Translations under genes and position numbers: made by a program
In this document: piece after piece, positions 41,151 to 41,161 of the stretch
Layout of the letters: each line of letters starts with the position of its first letter
Numbering within the stretch: position 1 is the stretch's first letter
Assembly: GCF_039521845.1 (NCBI RefSeq)
Contig: NZ_BAAACW010000061.1
Location: 1-41,161 of the forward strand
Length of the DNA: 41,161 nt
DNA from: Alkalibacterium iburiense
GTDB taxonomy: Bacteria; Bacillota; Bacilli; Lactobacillales; Carnobacteriaceae_A
Direction: 5' to 3'
The notes under the pieces: model-generated
Database searches by the model: none
Told to the model about the DNA's origin: nothing
What the model saw: the letters and a program-made list of their open reading frames with translations, nothing else

Positions 41151-41161
41151 CAGTTCTGAAT

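Overview
The window is AT-rich DNA from a low-GC Gram-positive bacterium. Strong AGGAGG-type ribosome binding sites, lipobox lipoproteins, energy-coupling-factor transport, a DtxR/MntR-type manganese regulon, a YtrA-type GntR operon and a bacteriocin-accessory-like thioredoxin all fit Bacillota. Lactobacillales, perhaps a Carnobacteriaceae-like genus, is my best guess from overall gene content, but no ribosomal or other marker gene is present to prove it. There is no prophage, insertion sequence, tRNA or rRNA.

Layout. 1-1830 is a very AT-rich, decayed stretch with one small membrane protein, a truncated epoxide hydrolase and a repeat array. 1831-6913 holds an alpha/beta hydrolase, a Fur-box-preceded flavin reductase-like protein, a sugar O-acetyltransferase, a membrane protein gene split by an in-frame stop codon, a NERD/HRDC protein and a DUF1456 protein. 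7001-14573 is housekeeping: zinc alcohol dehydrogenase, thioredoxin-like protein, endonuclease III, DegV, YtoQ, two coupled envelope proteins and an aldehyde dehydrogenase. 14787-18361 is an ECF transporter (ATPase, EcfT, S component) behind an AAC(3)-like acetyltransferase. 18556-19791 is a secreted coiled-coil/3D-domain wall protein. 20107-23737 is the ppx-ppk polyphosphate operon, followed by a LacI regulator. 24945-29324 is mntABCD with divergent mntR. 29408-33411 has a TVP38 protein, a type I pullulanase, a cupin and an unknown protein. 33861-35945 is a large clade-2 catalase. 36219-39617 is a GntR-controlled ABC operon resembling yxlEFG of Bacillus. The window ends with an SMP-30 lactonase and a GNAT acetyltransferase.

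The most unusual signal is not a gene. Five intergenic arrays (about 1545, 8646, 14631, 33509 and 36038) each contain 2-4 imperfect tandem units with a period of 51 or 52 bp, and most units carry an inverted repeat. The five arrays have unrelated primary sequences but the same period and the same arm-spacer-arm-linker design. All lie at gene 3' ends. All four convergent gene gaps longer than about 200 bp contain one, and the five shorter convergent gaps do not. I do not recognise this as BOX, RUP, REP, CRISPR or another named family.

Functionally, several loci concern metals and oxidative stress: the Fur-linked reductase, Mn uptake with MntR, the haem catalase and polyphosphate metabolism. 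Others concern envelope traffic and carbohydrate use. Start codons were re-chosen from ribosome binding sites where the longest reading frame was implausible. Nothing here was checked by database search.
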